6,130 nucleotides of DNA, taken from Porticoccus sp. Lineage in GTDB: Bacteria > Pseudomonadota > Gammaproteobacteria > Pseudomonadales > Porticoccaceae. Below the pieces are notes generated by a model that was given only the letters and a program-made list of their open reading frames with translations, did no database searches and had not been told where the DNA came from. Both the position numbers and the translations under genes were made by a program. Shown piece after piece: positions 1 through 5,990 of the stretch (within the stretch, counting starts at the first letter, position 1; each line of letters begins with the position of its first letter). The stretch spans positions 1-6,130 of the forward strand of contig DRHD01000282.1 of the NCBI GenBank assembly GCA_011049795.1, read 5' to 3'.

Positions 1-1
1 C

Positions 2-649
2 TATCGCGAAGCGCTTAACCTTGGCTTAGACCGGAACGATGAGATTCTGCGGCGCCGACTGATTCAAAAAATGGAATATGTGGCCCAGGGGTTTTATAAC
101 GAAGTGCCACCTATAAGCGAAGCCCAGCTGAATGAGTTTTTTCAACAAAATAAACAAGACTACGCGATTGCCGCCAATGCTACTTTCACCCATGTATTTG
201 TTAGCAACACTGGCGACAAATTAGACTCCCAAGCCCAAGCCCAAGCCCAAGCCCAAGCCCAAGCCCAAGCTAATAAGCTGTTGCACAAACTGAATCAAGA
301 CAAGGTTAGTTTTGAAGATGCCGGGCGCCTGGGCGAACGGTTTCTTTACCACAGAAATTACATAGAGCGTAGCGAGGATTACACTAACAGCCATTTTGGC
401 AAACGTTTTTCTCAAGCCTTATTCCAATTGGCCGCGAGTGAGCAATGGCAAGGCCCCATTGCCAGCGAGCACGGATGGCATCTACTACTCATTAATCACC
501 TTAGCGCTGCAAGGGCACCCACGCTGACTGAAGTGGCGGGTGTAGTGCTGGCCGATGCCCAACGACAGCAACAGCAACAGTTACTACGCCAAGCTGTCGC
601 AAAAATTGTCAGCAAGTACAGTGTTCAACGCACCAGTCTGAATCTATGA
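2..649 (+). CDS. Parvulin-like peptidyl-prolyl cis-trans isomerase, 5' end outside window
   Basis: The reading frame is open from the first complete codon at base 2, so this is the C-terminal 215 residues of a longer protein; the ATG at base 71 is internal. The segment before it reads as an Arg/Leu-rich helix typical of the SurA/PpiC N-terminal chaperone region (around residues 1-30, with an Arg-Arg-Arg run). A rotamase-like domain follows at about residues 63-170, ending in the pattern Trp-Gln-Gly-Pro-Ile, then His-Gly-Trp-His (residues 157-160), which matches the end of parvulin domains. The family catalyses cis-trans isomerisation of Xaa-Pro bonds or acts as a periplasmic chaperone. Its stop codon overlaps the next gene's start, and this isomerase plus HupE/UreJ pairing recurs in proteobacteria as far as I recall. 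The odd feature is a (Gln-Ala)7 tract at residues 77-90, where relatives have a mixed helix. A Gln-rich run near residues 188-193 is also present. Isomerase activity itself is inferred; many such proteins are chaperones only. Confidence 0.85.
   Translation, partial: YREALNLGLDRNDEILRRRLIQKMEYVAQGFYNEVPPISEAQLNEFFQQNKQDYAIAANATFTHVFVSNTGDKLDSQAQAQAQAQAQAQANKLLHKLNQDKVSFEDAGRLGERFLYHRNYIERSEDYTNSHFGKRFSQALFQLAASEQWQGPIASEHGWHLLLINHLSAARAPTLTEVAGVVLADAQRQQQQQLLRQAVAKIVSKYSVQRTSLNL
228..269 (+). repeat. Hexanucleotide tandem repeat, 7 copies of CCCAAG
   Basis: Seven perfect head-to-tail copies of the six-base unit CCCAAG lie inside the isomerase gene. Read in frame they encode alternating Gln and Ala. 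Because the unit is six bases, gain or loss of copies by strand slippage would add or remove Gln-Ala pairs without breaking the frame. The copies are identical at the DNA level, including the synonymous positions, which points to recent expansion rather than protein-level selection for each codon. Confidence 0.97.
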
Positions 650-1632
650 AAGCGCTTATTACTGGATTAGTGTTAATTCTGCTGATCAATATTTCCCCTA
701 ATATCTACGGGCATGAAGGCCGGCCGGTGTATATCGAAATCACCCAAACGGCAACAACTGACTATCAGCTTAGGTGGAAAATCCCACCGGTAATGACGGC
801 TCAGCATGAGCCCCGCATTAATATTATTGGCGACGACTGTAGCATTTATTCAGGTCAAAACAGCGCTGGTTTAGTTGGGAGGAAATCATTTCGCTGCATG
901 GGTGGTCATGCTATTAGCGTCGATATCAGCTACCCCGGCGCTAACCCTGCACTTTCTTCCTTGATCGTATTGCGCCGTCTCGACGGCGAATCCATTGAGC
1001 TGTTTAATGCCCCCGAAAAAACCCAAATCATCCTGCCACAAGAGATCACGCCACTGCAGGTTGCGCAACAATACTTACTCGGTGGCGCTAAACATATTTT
1101 GGTGGGTTTCGATCATTTGTTATTTATTACCTGCCTACTATTTATTGCTGGCGGCACCAAGCGCGTGCTTATCACTATCACCGGTTTCACCTTGGCCCAC
1201 TCTATTACCTTGGCACTAGCCAGTTTAAATATCGTACGCATCTCAGCACCACTGGTTGAAGTGCTCATTGCCTTAAGTATTGCCGTATTAGCTGCCGAAA
1301 TCATCAAACAAAAAACTCACACCTGGGCTTGGCGATTCCCATTATCTAGCGCCTGTGTCTTTGGCCTGCTACATGGCTTTGGTTTTGCCAGTGTGTTAGC
1401 CGACTTGGGCCTACCCTATGATATGAAAATTAATGCCTTAATATTCTTCAATGTAGGCGTCGAACTCGGCCAGATTATTTTCATTGTTGCGGTCATCAGT
1501 GCCGTTAAAATTCTAAAACAGATGACATGGGTGCAAGCCTATTTAGGTCGAGCCAGTACCGTAAGCGTATTCACTATTGGCAGCATCAGTATGTACTGGC
1601 TGGTAGGGCGCAGCCTGGTCATTATTGGGTAA
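646..1632 (+). CDS. HupE/UreJ-family membrane protein
   Basis: 328-residue membrane protein of the HupE/UreJ_2 type. Residues 1-22 form a signal peptide, predicted to leave His23-Glu-Gly-Arg-Pro at the mature N-terminus, a start often seen in this family. An extracytoplasmic beta-rich domain follows (about 23-135) with two Cys (65 and 84) that could form a disulfide. From about 140 to 328 there are roughly six membrane segments carrying the family's conserved polar motifs: Gly147-x-x-His150, Asp156-His157, Ala-His185-Ser, Glu205, His243 in Leu-Leu-His-Gly-Phe-Gly-Phe-Ala, and Asn269-x-Gly-Val-Glu273-x-Gly-Gln. HupE and UreJ relatives are nickel permeases or accessory proteins, but this longer version is common in genomes and its substrate is unknown; the intramembrane His and Asp residues fit a metal ion. 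The start ATG overlaps the isomerase stop (ATGA), so translation is coupled. No hydrogenase or urease genes are visible nearby. Family assignment is firm, function is inference. Confidence 0.9.
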   Translation: MKALITGLVLILLINISPNIYGHEGRPVYIEITQTATTDYQLRWKIPPVMTAQHEPRINIIGDDCSIYSGQNSAGLVGRKSFRCMGGHAISVDISYPGANPALSSLIVLRRLDGESIELFNAPEKTQIILPQEITPLQVAQQYLLGGAKHILVGFDHLLFITCLLFIAGGTKRVLITITGFTLAHSITLALASLNIVRISAPLVEVLIALSIAVLAAEIIKQKTHTWAWRFPLSSACVFGLLHGFGFASVLADLGLPYDMKINALIFFNVGVELGQIIFIVAVISAVKILKQMTWVQAYLGRASTVSVFTIGSISMYWLVGRSLVIIG

Positions 1633-1679
1633 ATTAATTTTATGAAGTAGAAAGGCAGAAATATGATGGATAAAAAATT

Positions 1680-2012
1680 ATGCTAATTGGCACTTTTGAA
1701 TATTCAAGCGACCTGTTTGTTGGGTGCCAGGTCGAAGAGATACTATCCACAATTTATAAAGAAATTTCTGAATCCTCGTTGTTCAAGTCAGCTGAAATAA
1801 AACTATCAGGACAGAAAGTAGAGTTTAGTCTGGTTGATGGTTCGCCTCACCTGCCTTATGTAAATCTTCGCCTGCAATACGCAATGGGTCCCAGCCATGA
1901 ACAGCTTGATATCTTTGTAATGGCATTGCAGGGAGTTGTGTCAGATCACCTTCCTGGCGGCATGGCCTTGCCTGTTATTGTATTGCCTTTGGGTGTTGCT
2001 TCTGTCTATTGA
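1680..2012 (+). CDS. Hypothetical protein, 110 residues
   Basis: I do not recognise this protein. It starts at the first ATG after an in-frame TAA (1671-1673), with a weak GGA ribosome-binding element nine bases upstream. It has no signal peptide and one Cys (16). An amphipathic, Glu/Ser-containing segment covers about residues 17-35, alternating polar and hydrophobic strands run through about 37-82, and the C-terminus (about 94-110) is hydrophobic with Pro and Gly. Composition looks protein-like and the frame covers nearly the whole gap between the HupE-like gene and the lipoprotein gene, 47 bases after the former and 45 bases before the latter's first possible start. It could be a small soluble protein or the truncated N-terminal part of a larger one. 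It is on the same strand as its neighbours and could be co-transcribed with either. Confidence 0.5.
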   Translation: MLIGTFEYSSDLFVGCQVEEILSTIYKEISESSLFKSAEIKLSGQKVEFSLVDGSPHLPYVNLRLQYAMGPSHEQLDIFVMALQGVVSDHLPGGMALPVIVLPLGVASVY

Positions 2013-2035
2013 CCCTACAAGAAGGTTGTAAGGTC
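2011..2035 (+). terminator. Imperfect 10-bp hairpin after the orphan ORF, no T-tract
   Basis: Arms GACCCTACAA (2011-2020) and TTGTAAGGTC (2026-2035) pair over ten positions with one mismatch around a five-base GAAGG loop. The left arm begins inside the TGA stop of the 110-residue ORF. No run of T follows on either strand, so it does not look like a standard intrinsic terminator. It may instead be an mRNA-stabilising or attenuating hairpin, or a palindromic operator for the lipoprotein gene that starts about 23-35 bases further on. Confidence 0.35.
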
Positions 2036-2069
2036 GTACAGACTAAGAAAGGTCTCAGTGAGTGTAATT

Positions 2070-3656
2070 ATGAATAGAATTGGAAAAATTTTTGTATTAT
2101 TGGGTATGTTTTTCTTATTAACGGGTTGTGGAGGAAGTGGCGACAACAGCACGTCGCCTTCTACTCCAGCACCAATGAGTGTTGAGGTTGAAACCATCAA
2201 TGACGATGACAGTACACTTTGGGATCATACCAACATCATTTATGGTGCTGATGACCCTAACCGTCAGTGGCTAAACATTCATTTAGCTTATGATCAAACG
2301 ACGCCATCCCCTATTTATCTGTTTGCGCACGGCAACGGTGGTTCGGCCAATGGCATGAACGAAAAAGAACTCAATGCAATTGCAATTGAAGGTTATACGG
2401 TCATCAGTTGGGAGTCTATTCCGACCATTAACAATGGTGAAGATCTTGCGATAGGCCTTGCTGATGTTCAAGTCATGTTTGACTGGGTAAGAGCTAATGC
2501 AGATACATATAATGTAGATCCTGATTTTATTGTTGTGGGTGGTCGCTCTCGTGGTTCTATAATTAGTTGGCAATTGGCGCATAGTGGTCATCCTTCAATT
2601 AAAGGTATCTATATGTATAACGCACTGCCACGAGGTGCGTGGCAAGATACCGATGCATGGAGCCCAGTGGATGAAGTAACTGTCGATAGCCCTACCACTT
2701 ATTTAGTTTATGGCCCAGACTTTGACGATGATGATGGTCATAACCCCATGTATGTTGATCCCGTGGTTGAGCGCTACGAGGCGCTAGGCATTGGTGACAG
2801 AATGACACGTTATGTCGATATGTGGGGTGACTTTCAAGATGGCAATGGTAGCTGGACCAACGATGGGCAAATCATGCATTATTTCCCTGAGTTTGTTGCC
2901 AGCCTCGATGGAGTTGATAACACCCCTGTCACTGGATACAACACTTTATTTATGGGGCACAGTTTTTTTGCACCAATAGCCAGACAAATACCTTTTCATA
3001 TGACACAACTTGGTATCGATGGTCATAGTCAGCATGTCGAATCTTCGCCTGGCGAAACGGGGGCACCACTGGCACTGTGGGAAGACGAAGGTCACAGAAA
3101 TAAAGTTCAGGCAATCCTCAATACAGGACAGGTCAATTTATTGGGCATGACTGCCAGCCCAACCAGCGAAGGTTATACTCTTTGGATAGATTACGCCTTA
3201 TCTAAAAATCCAAACACAAAAATCGTAATTGGAACACCTTGGTTAGACTTTCCTGCCGATTATAGTGACGCGGTCAGTTATGAAAACACAATAACTGACG
3301 GCTTGAATAGCAAAATTAAAATCGATATTGATGCACTTAGGGTACTCTACCCTGATGTTGAAATTATCAGTTTACCCTATGCCTTTGCAGCTATCGAACT
3401 CAGACATATGTTTGAAACGGGTCAACTGCCGGAAGTAACAGAGTTAGTAGGTAACGACCGTAGGACCTCTATCTTTGCTGATCAAAAAGGTCACGGACAC
3501 GGAAATGGCTTGTTGCTGGATTTAGCAGAGTTCATCTGGATAAGTCATATTTATGATGTCAACCTTGATACCTACGAATATAGCGCTGGGCATAACGTCG
3601 ATTTAAAAGAAGTCGCCAATACAATTTTAGATAGATACGCCTACTACTTTGATTAA
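2070..3656 (+). CDS. Lipoprotein with alpha/beta-hydrolase and SGNH-like hydrolase domains
   Basis: 528 residues from ATG 2070. Residues 1-20 form a lipoprotein signal (Met-Asn-Arg, hydrophobic core, Leu-Thr-Gly-Cys20), so the mature protein is lipid-anchored in the envelope. Gly-Gly after Cys and no Asp at +2 favour the outer membrane. A Ser/Thr/Pro linker leads into an alpha/beta-hydrolase domain (about 50-275): an oxyanion-type His-Gly-Asn-Gly-Gly at 87-91 and a nucleophile elbow Gly158-Arg-Ser160-Arg-Gly162; His270 is a candidate catalytic His, and an acidic run lies at 217-222. A second domain (about 290-505) opens with strand-Gly296-His-Ser298-Phe-Phe, resembling SGNH block I, and closes with Asp471 followed by His475 and His477, resembling block V. 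Secreted esterases or carbohydrate deacylases fit this design; no substrate can be named. An alternative GTG start at 2058 has a better ribosome-binding site (AAAGG, five-base spacing) and would add four residues. Domain assignment was made by eye; the first domain is surer than the second. Confidence 0.82.
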   Translation: MNRIGKIFVLLGMFFLLTGCGGSGDNSTSPSTPAPMSVEVETINDDDSTLWDHTNIIYGADDPNRQWLNIHLAYDQTTPSPIYLFAHGNGGSANGMNEKELNAIAIEGYTVISWESIPTINNGEDLAIGLADVQVMFDWVRANADTYNVDPDFIVVGGRSRGSIISWQLAHSGHPSIKGIYMYNALPRGAWQDTDAWSPVDEVTVDSPTTYLVYGPDFDDDDGHNPMYVDPVVERYEALGIGDRMTRYVDMWGDFQDGNGSWTNDGQIMHYFPEFVASLDGVDNTPVTGYNTLFMGHSFFAPIARQIPFHMTQLGIDGHSQHVESSPGETGAPLALWEDEGHRNKVQAILNTGQVNLLGMTASPTSEGYTLWIDYALSKNPNTKIVIGTPWLDFPADYSDAVSYENTITDGLNSKIKIDIDALRVLYPDVEIISLPYAFAAIELRHMFETGQLPEVTELVGNDRRTSIFADQKGHGHGNGLLLDLAEFIWISHIYDVNLDTYEYSAGHNVDLKEVANTILDRYAYYFD

Positions 3657-3696
3657 CTAAAAGATGTCAATCTATCGATTCCGCCGCATTTTAGAC

Positions 3697-3819
3697 TCAC
3701 AATCTGATCAAAAACGCGTCGCTGGTTAATTGCTGCTGTAAGCCGTAATGTGTTAAAGCCTGAGCAGTAAGCGCTCCCATTTGTAAGCTATTTGACAGAC
3801 TTGATAATTGTTTTCTGTT
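3697..3819 (-). pseudogene. Short coding-looking stretch, possible gene remnant
   Basis: On the minus strand the frame is open from 3819 (after a TAA at 3820-3822) to a TGA at 3697-3699, about 40 codons. An ATG at 3778-3780 would give only 27 residues. The stretch reads Met-Gly-Ala-Leu-Thr-Ala-Gln-Ala-Leu, then His-Tyr-Gly-Leu and a Gln/Leu-rich end, with natural-looking codons. It loosely recalls the C-terminal Gly-x-x-Thr-Ala-x-Ala-Leu region of uroporphyrinogen-III synthases, but this is recollection, not a match. No ribosome-binding site is evident. It may be chance. Confidence 0.2.
3781..3808 (+). promoter_or_regulatory. Weak sigma70-like promoter candidate before the transporter
   Basis: TTGTAA (3781-3786) and GATAAT (3803-3808) are spaced 16 bases apart, matching the -35 and -10 consensus at 4 and 5 of 6 positions. 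A perfect TTGACA also lies at 3792-3797, but it has no good -10 partner at 16-18 bases. The region is A+T-rich and lies about 80 bases before the first possible transporter start, so transcription from here is plausible. Assignment is by eye only. Confidence 0.25.
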
Positions 3820-3889
3820 TTAATGAGCCGTTCGCTGTATTCCCAACTTATAGATAGAAGGAAAACCTATCGGTAGATGGCAAGGTGGC

Positions 3890-4828
3890 ATGACGATGAC
3901 CGAAATAATGACAGGGGTGAATATGGGCACATTATATATTGAGCATGAATACTGGTTTGCAGTCTTCCAGCTCGTTCTGGCTATGCTGGGAATGGGAGCA
4001 ACTCTGAGTCCTAAAGACTTTCGTGAAGTTCTGCTTGAACCCAAGGCGGTAAGCAGTGGCTCGCTGATTCAGCTCTTGGTTGTTCCCTTAGTGGCCTATG
4101 CGTTTATTTCGGTGCTTGGTATTGTCGGTGGCTTAGCGATTGGCATTGCCCTGATTGCGGCAATTCCGGGAGGCACCACTTCCAATATATTCACTCATTT
4201 TGCCCGTGGCAATGTTGCCTTGTCCATCACCATCACTGCACTGACCACAATTGTTTGTCTGGTGAGCACTCCGTTAATTCTGGAAATGCTTGTTGCCCAA
4301 TATTTGCCCGGAGACTTTGTCATGCCGCGCGTGCAAATTATGAAGGAAATCGCACTGACTTTATTGTTGCCTCTGGCCTTGGGCATGGCTTTTTTGCGTT
4401 TGCTTCCGCAGAGCGCCGAGGCATTTTCCAAGTGGTGTGTGCGAGGATCACTGTTGGGTATAGTGATGATTGTTGTCGGTTCTTCTTCGTCCGGACGGCT
4501 TAATATTGAGGCCTTCGGCACAATCAATATGCTCCTGATAACCCTGCTGATTCTGGTGTTGGCATTGGTGAGTTGGTTAGTCTGTAGAGGTTTGGGCCTA
4601 TCCGCTACAAATGCCGCGGCCATTGATATGGAGGTGGTCGTTCGCAATGTAAACCTGGGCCTAATGTTGAAAGCATCCCTGTTTCCTGCCGTCATTGGTC
4701 AAGTTGATCAAGTGGGAGACACGGTGCTGTTTTCACTGCTGTTATATGGCGGCCTGCAGATGCTGATTGCTCTGGGGTTCATTACTTGGCGACGTCGACA
4801 ATATCGCAGGGAGCTTGCTTGTGCCTGA
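3890..4828 (+). CDS. Bile acid:sodium symporter (BASS/SBF) family transporter
   Basis: A 312-residue, strongly hydrophobic protein with about nine or ten predicted membrane segments. Family hallmarks are Pro-Gly-Gly-Thr-Thr-Ser98-Asn99 followed by Ala-Arg-Gly-Asn-Val-Ala-Leu-Ser-Ile-Thr (105-114), and a late motif Glu248-Val-Val-Val-Arg252-Asn253. In the structurally known ASBT homologues the equivalent Ser-Asn, Thr and Glu residues bind sodium and substrate moves by an elevator-like mechanism in the inner membrane. Bacterial members carry bile acids, keto acids, pantoate and other organic anions, so the substrate here cannot be named. The usual Gln of the last motif is Arg. Start choice is open: ATG 3890 has AAGGTGG four to five bases upstream, ATG 3923 has a strong AGGGGTGA and would remove 11 hydrophilic residues, placing membrane segment 1 near the N-terminus. 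The C-terminus is Arg-rich, as expected for a cytoplasmic tail. The gene converges with the AraC gene. Confidence 0.93.
   Translation: MTMTEIMTGVNMGTLYIEHEYWFAVFQLVLAMLGMGATLSPKDFREVLLEPKAVSSGSLIQLLVVPLVAYAFISVLGIVGGLAIGIALIAAIPGGTTSNIFTHFARGNVALSITITALTTIVCLVSTPLILEMLVAQYLPGDFVMPRVQIMKEIALTLLLPLALGMAFLRLLPQSAEAFSKWCVRGSLLGIVMIVVGSSSSGRLNIEAFGTINMLLITLLILVLALVSWLVCRGLGLSATNAAAIDMEVVVRNVNLGLMLKASLFPAVIGQVDQVGDTVLFSLLLYGGLQMLIALGFITWRRRQYRRELACA
3913..3925 (+). promoter_or_regulatory. Strong ribosome-binding site at alternative transporter start
   Basis: AGGGGTGA (3913-3920) lies just before ATG 3923-3925, with a close match to anti-16S pairing and suitable spacing. It supports translation starting at 3923 (301 residues) instead of, or in addition to, ATG 3890. 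Confidence 0.45.
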
Positions 4829-4884
4829 TTTTATCGGCGACGCAATCACTGCCGGGTTAAGTGCGATAGCTGTGGTTGTTACCT

Positions 4885-5898
4885 TCACCCTTTTCGAATC
4901 TGCCCCGGGGTCCTGTTGAAGTGCTTTTTAATGGCTTTGCTGAAAGCCGCTTCAGATGAATAACCCGCACGTTCCGCGATGCATAACATAGAATCGTTGC
5001 TGCCTTGCAAACTGATTTTTGCCTTTTGCAAACGTGTATTGGTTAAATAGAATTTTGGCGTAGACCCCACCAAGGCAACAAATTTCTCATTGAATGATGT
5101 GCGATTAAGTCCGGCGGTTTTACACAAAGAATCCACCGTCCATTTCTCTTCCGTCTCCGCATGGATCAGATTTAGCGCTAAACCAATCTTGGGGTCAGAT
5201 AATGCAGCCATATAACCGTTGGAATGTTTCATCTTCTGCATGTGGGCTCTCAAAAGCTGAACGATCAATATCTCTGTCAATCGATCCACCATGAGTGTCG
5301 AGCCCGGAGACAAGGTCCTGGATTCTTTTTCCAGTACATTCACAAAACTCTCTAGCCAGTTATTATGAGTGCTAGTGCGAATAAAGCAGGGGAGGTTTTT
5401 GAGAAATGGATGGTCAACAGAGGTGTCGTAGGACAAAGTGCCCACTAGCAGCGTCGTAGTTTTGTCGCTAAGGTTTACCTCCGGTCGCTTAGATAGTGGT
5501 GTCTGATTGGGCTGGGAGGCACTTGATAAATAGTCACCACCAGTTGGAATGGATTCAATTTTTCCTGTTTTCAACAATAAGAGCTCACCATTACGTCCCA
5601 CCTTGATGGCATTCACCGCTGTTAGATTCAGCCCGGCTGGACTATTGCATAGCCAATGATTACCCCCTGTCGGGAGGGCTATAATGTCCCCCTCCATCAG
5701 TCGCTGCAAATCCTCGCTCCCTTCCTCTCGAAAATAGCACTGCCCTTTTAGCACAACATAGAACAATCCCTGAGGGCGATATTTAATCTGCATATTCCAG
5801 TCCCCGACTCCTCTGAAGAAGTAGGTGCTGGTAGATAACTGGATCATTTTTAATATGTCTGATAAGGCATCCATAACAAACATTCTAAATAGATCCAC
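4885..5898 (-). CDS. AraC-family transcriptional regulator with N-terminal cupin-like domain
   Basis: 337-residue AraC/XylS-type regulator. The N-terminal half (about 9-215) fits the AraC-ligand-binding cupin type: an opening Met-Asp-Ala-Leu-Ser-Asp-Ile-Leu, a Phe-Phe-Arg-Gly at 27-30, and a beta-barrel region with Glu-Gly-Asp-Ile-Ile-Ala-Leu-Pro (69-76). The C-terminal region holds two helix-turn-helix motifs, about 254-275 and 302-326; the second carries the family signature Ile307-Ala-Glu-Arg-Ala-Gly-Tyr-Ser-Ser-Glu-Ala-Ala-Phe-Ser and ends Thr-Pro-Gly-Gln-Ile-Arg. Such proteins bind DNA directly and often activate a neighbouring gene on binding a small ligand. The ligand here is unknown. 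The longest start is GTG 5898; ATG at 5883 and ATG at 5874 are alternatives, and 5874 agrees best with where relatives begin. None has a good ribosome-binding site. The gene converges with the transporter, with stops 56 bases apart, so it does not share that promoter; control of the transporter is only a guess. Confidence 0.93.
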   Translation of the reverse strand: MDLFRMFVMDALSDILKMIQLSTSTYFFRGVGDWNMQIKYRPQGLFYVVLKGQCYFREEGSEDLQRLMEGDIIALPTGGNHWLCNSPAGLNLTAVNAIKVGRNGELLLLKTGKIESIPTGGDYLSSASQPNQTPLSKRPEVNLSDKTTTLLVGTLSYDTSVDHPFLKNLPCFIRTSTHNNWLESFVNVLEKESRTLSPGSTLMVDRLTEILIVQLLRAHMQKMKHSNGYMAALSDPKIGLALNLIHAETEEKWTVDSLCKTAGLNRTSFNEKFVALVGSTPKFYLTNTRLQKAKISLQGSNDSMLCIAERAGYSSEAAFSKAIKKHFNRTPGQIRKG

Positions 5899-5927
5899 GG
5901 GTCTTGCCTATAACTTATTTTGGACTT

Positions 5928-5956
5928 TTTGTAAAAATGACAAGATAAACTGTAAA
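5928..5956 (-). promoter_or_regulatory. Weak sigma70-like promoter candidate for the AraC gene
   Basis: On the minus strand TTTACA (5956-5951) and TACAAA (5933-5928) are separated by 17 bases and match the -35 and -10 consensus at 5 and 4 of 6 positions. The region is A+T-rich. This would put the transcript start about 20-25 bases before the GTG at 5898. A small inverted repeat, TTGT and ACAA around a seven-base spacer, overlaps the -10 and might be an operator. Confidence 0.25.
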
Positions 5957-5990
5957 TTCAACATTTAATCAAAGAGTCATCAGCGAGACA

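Noticed and set aside
221..415. Minus-strand ORF with a Gly-Leu repeat
   Set aside because: It is the antisense reading of the hexanucleotide repeat inside the isomerase gene, with no ribosome-binding site.
2283..2591. 102-residue minus-strand ORF opposite the lipoprotein
   Set aside because: It is antisense to the alpha/beta-hydrolase domain, which has recognisable motifs; no independent support.
3738..3788. Three GTAAGC copies in the gap before the transporter
   Set aside because: The copies are only six bases long and unevenly spaced (29 and 16 bases), so they are not convincing as iterons or operators.
3854..3889. In-frame upstream extension of the transporter
   Set aside because: Twelve open codons follow the TAG at 3851-3853, but they contain no usable start codon.
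3820..4044. 74-residue minus-strand ORF over the transporter start
   Set aside because: Mostly antisense to the transporter N-terminus, with no recognisable motif or ribosome-binding site.
4195..4695. 166-residue minus-strand ORF opposite the transporter
   Set aside because: It lies entirely antisense to a clearly recognised membrane transporter gene and its composition is rich in Thr, Arg and Pro as expected of a shadow frame.
4829..4884. Bidirectional terminator between the convergent transporter and AraC genes
   Set aside because: Only 3-4 base stems could be found and no T-tract follows on either strand, so no terminator is called.
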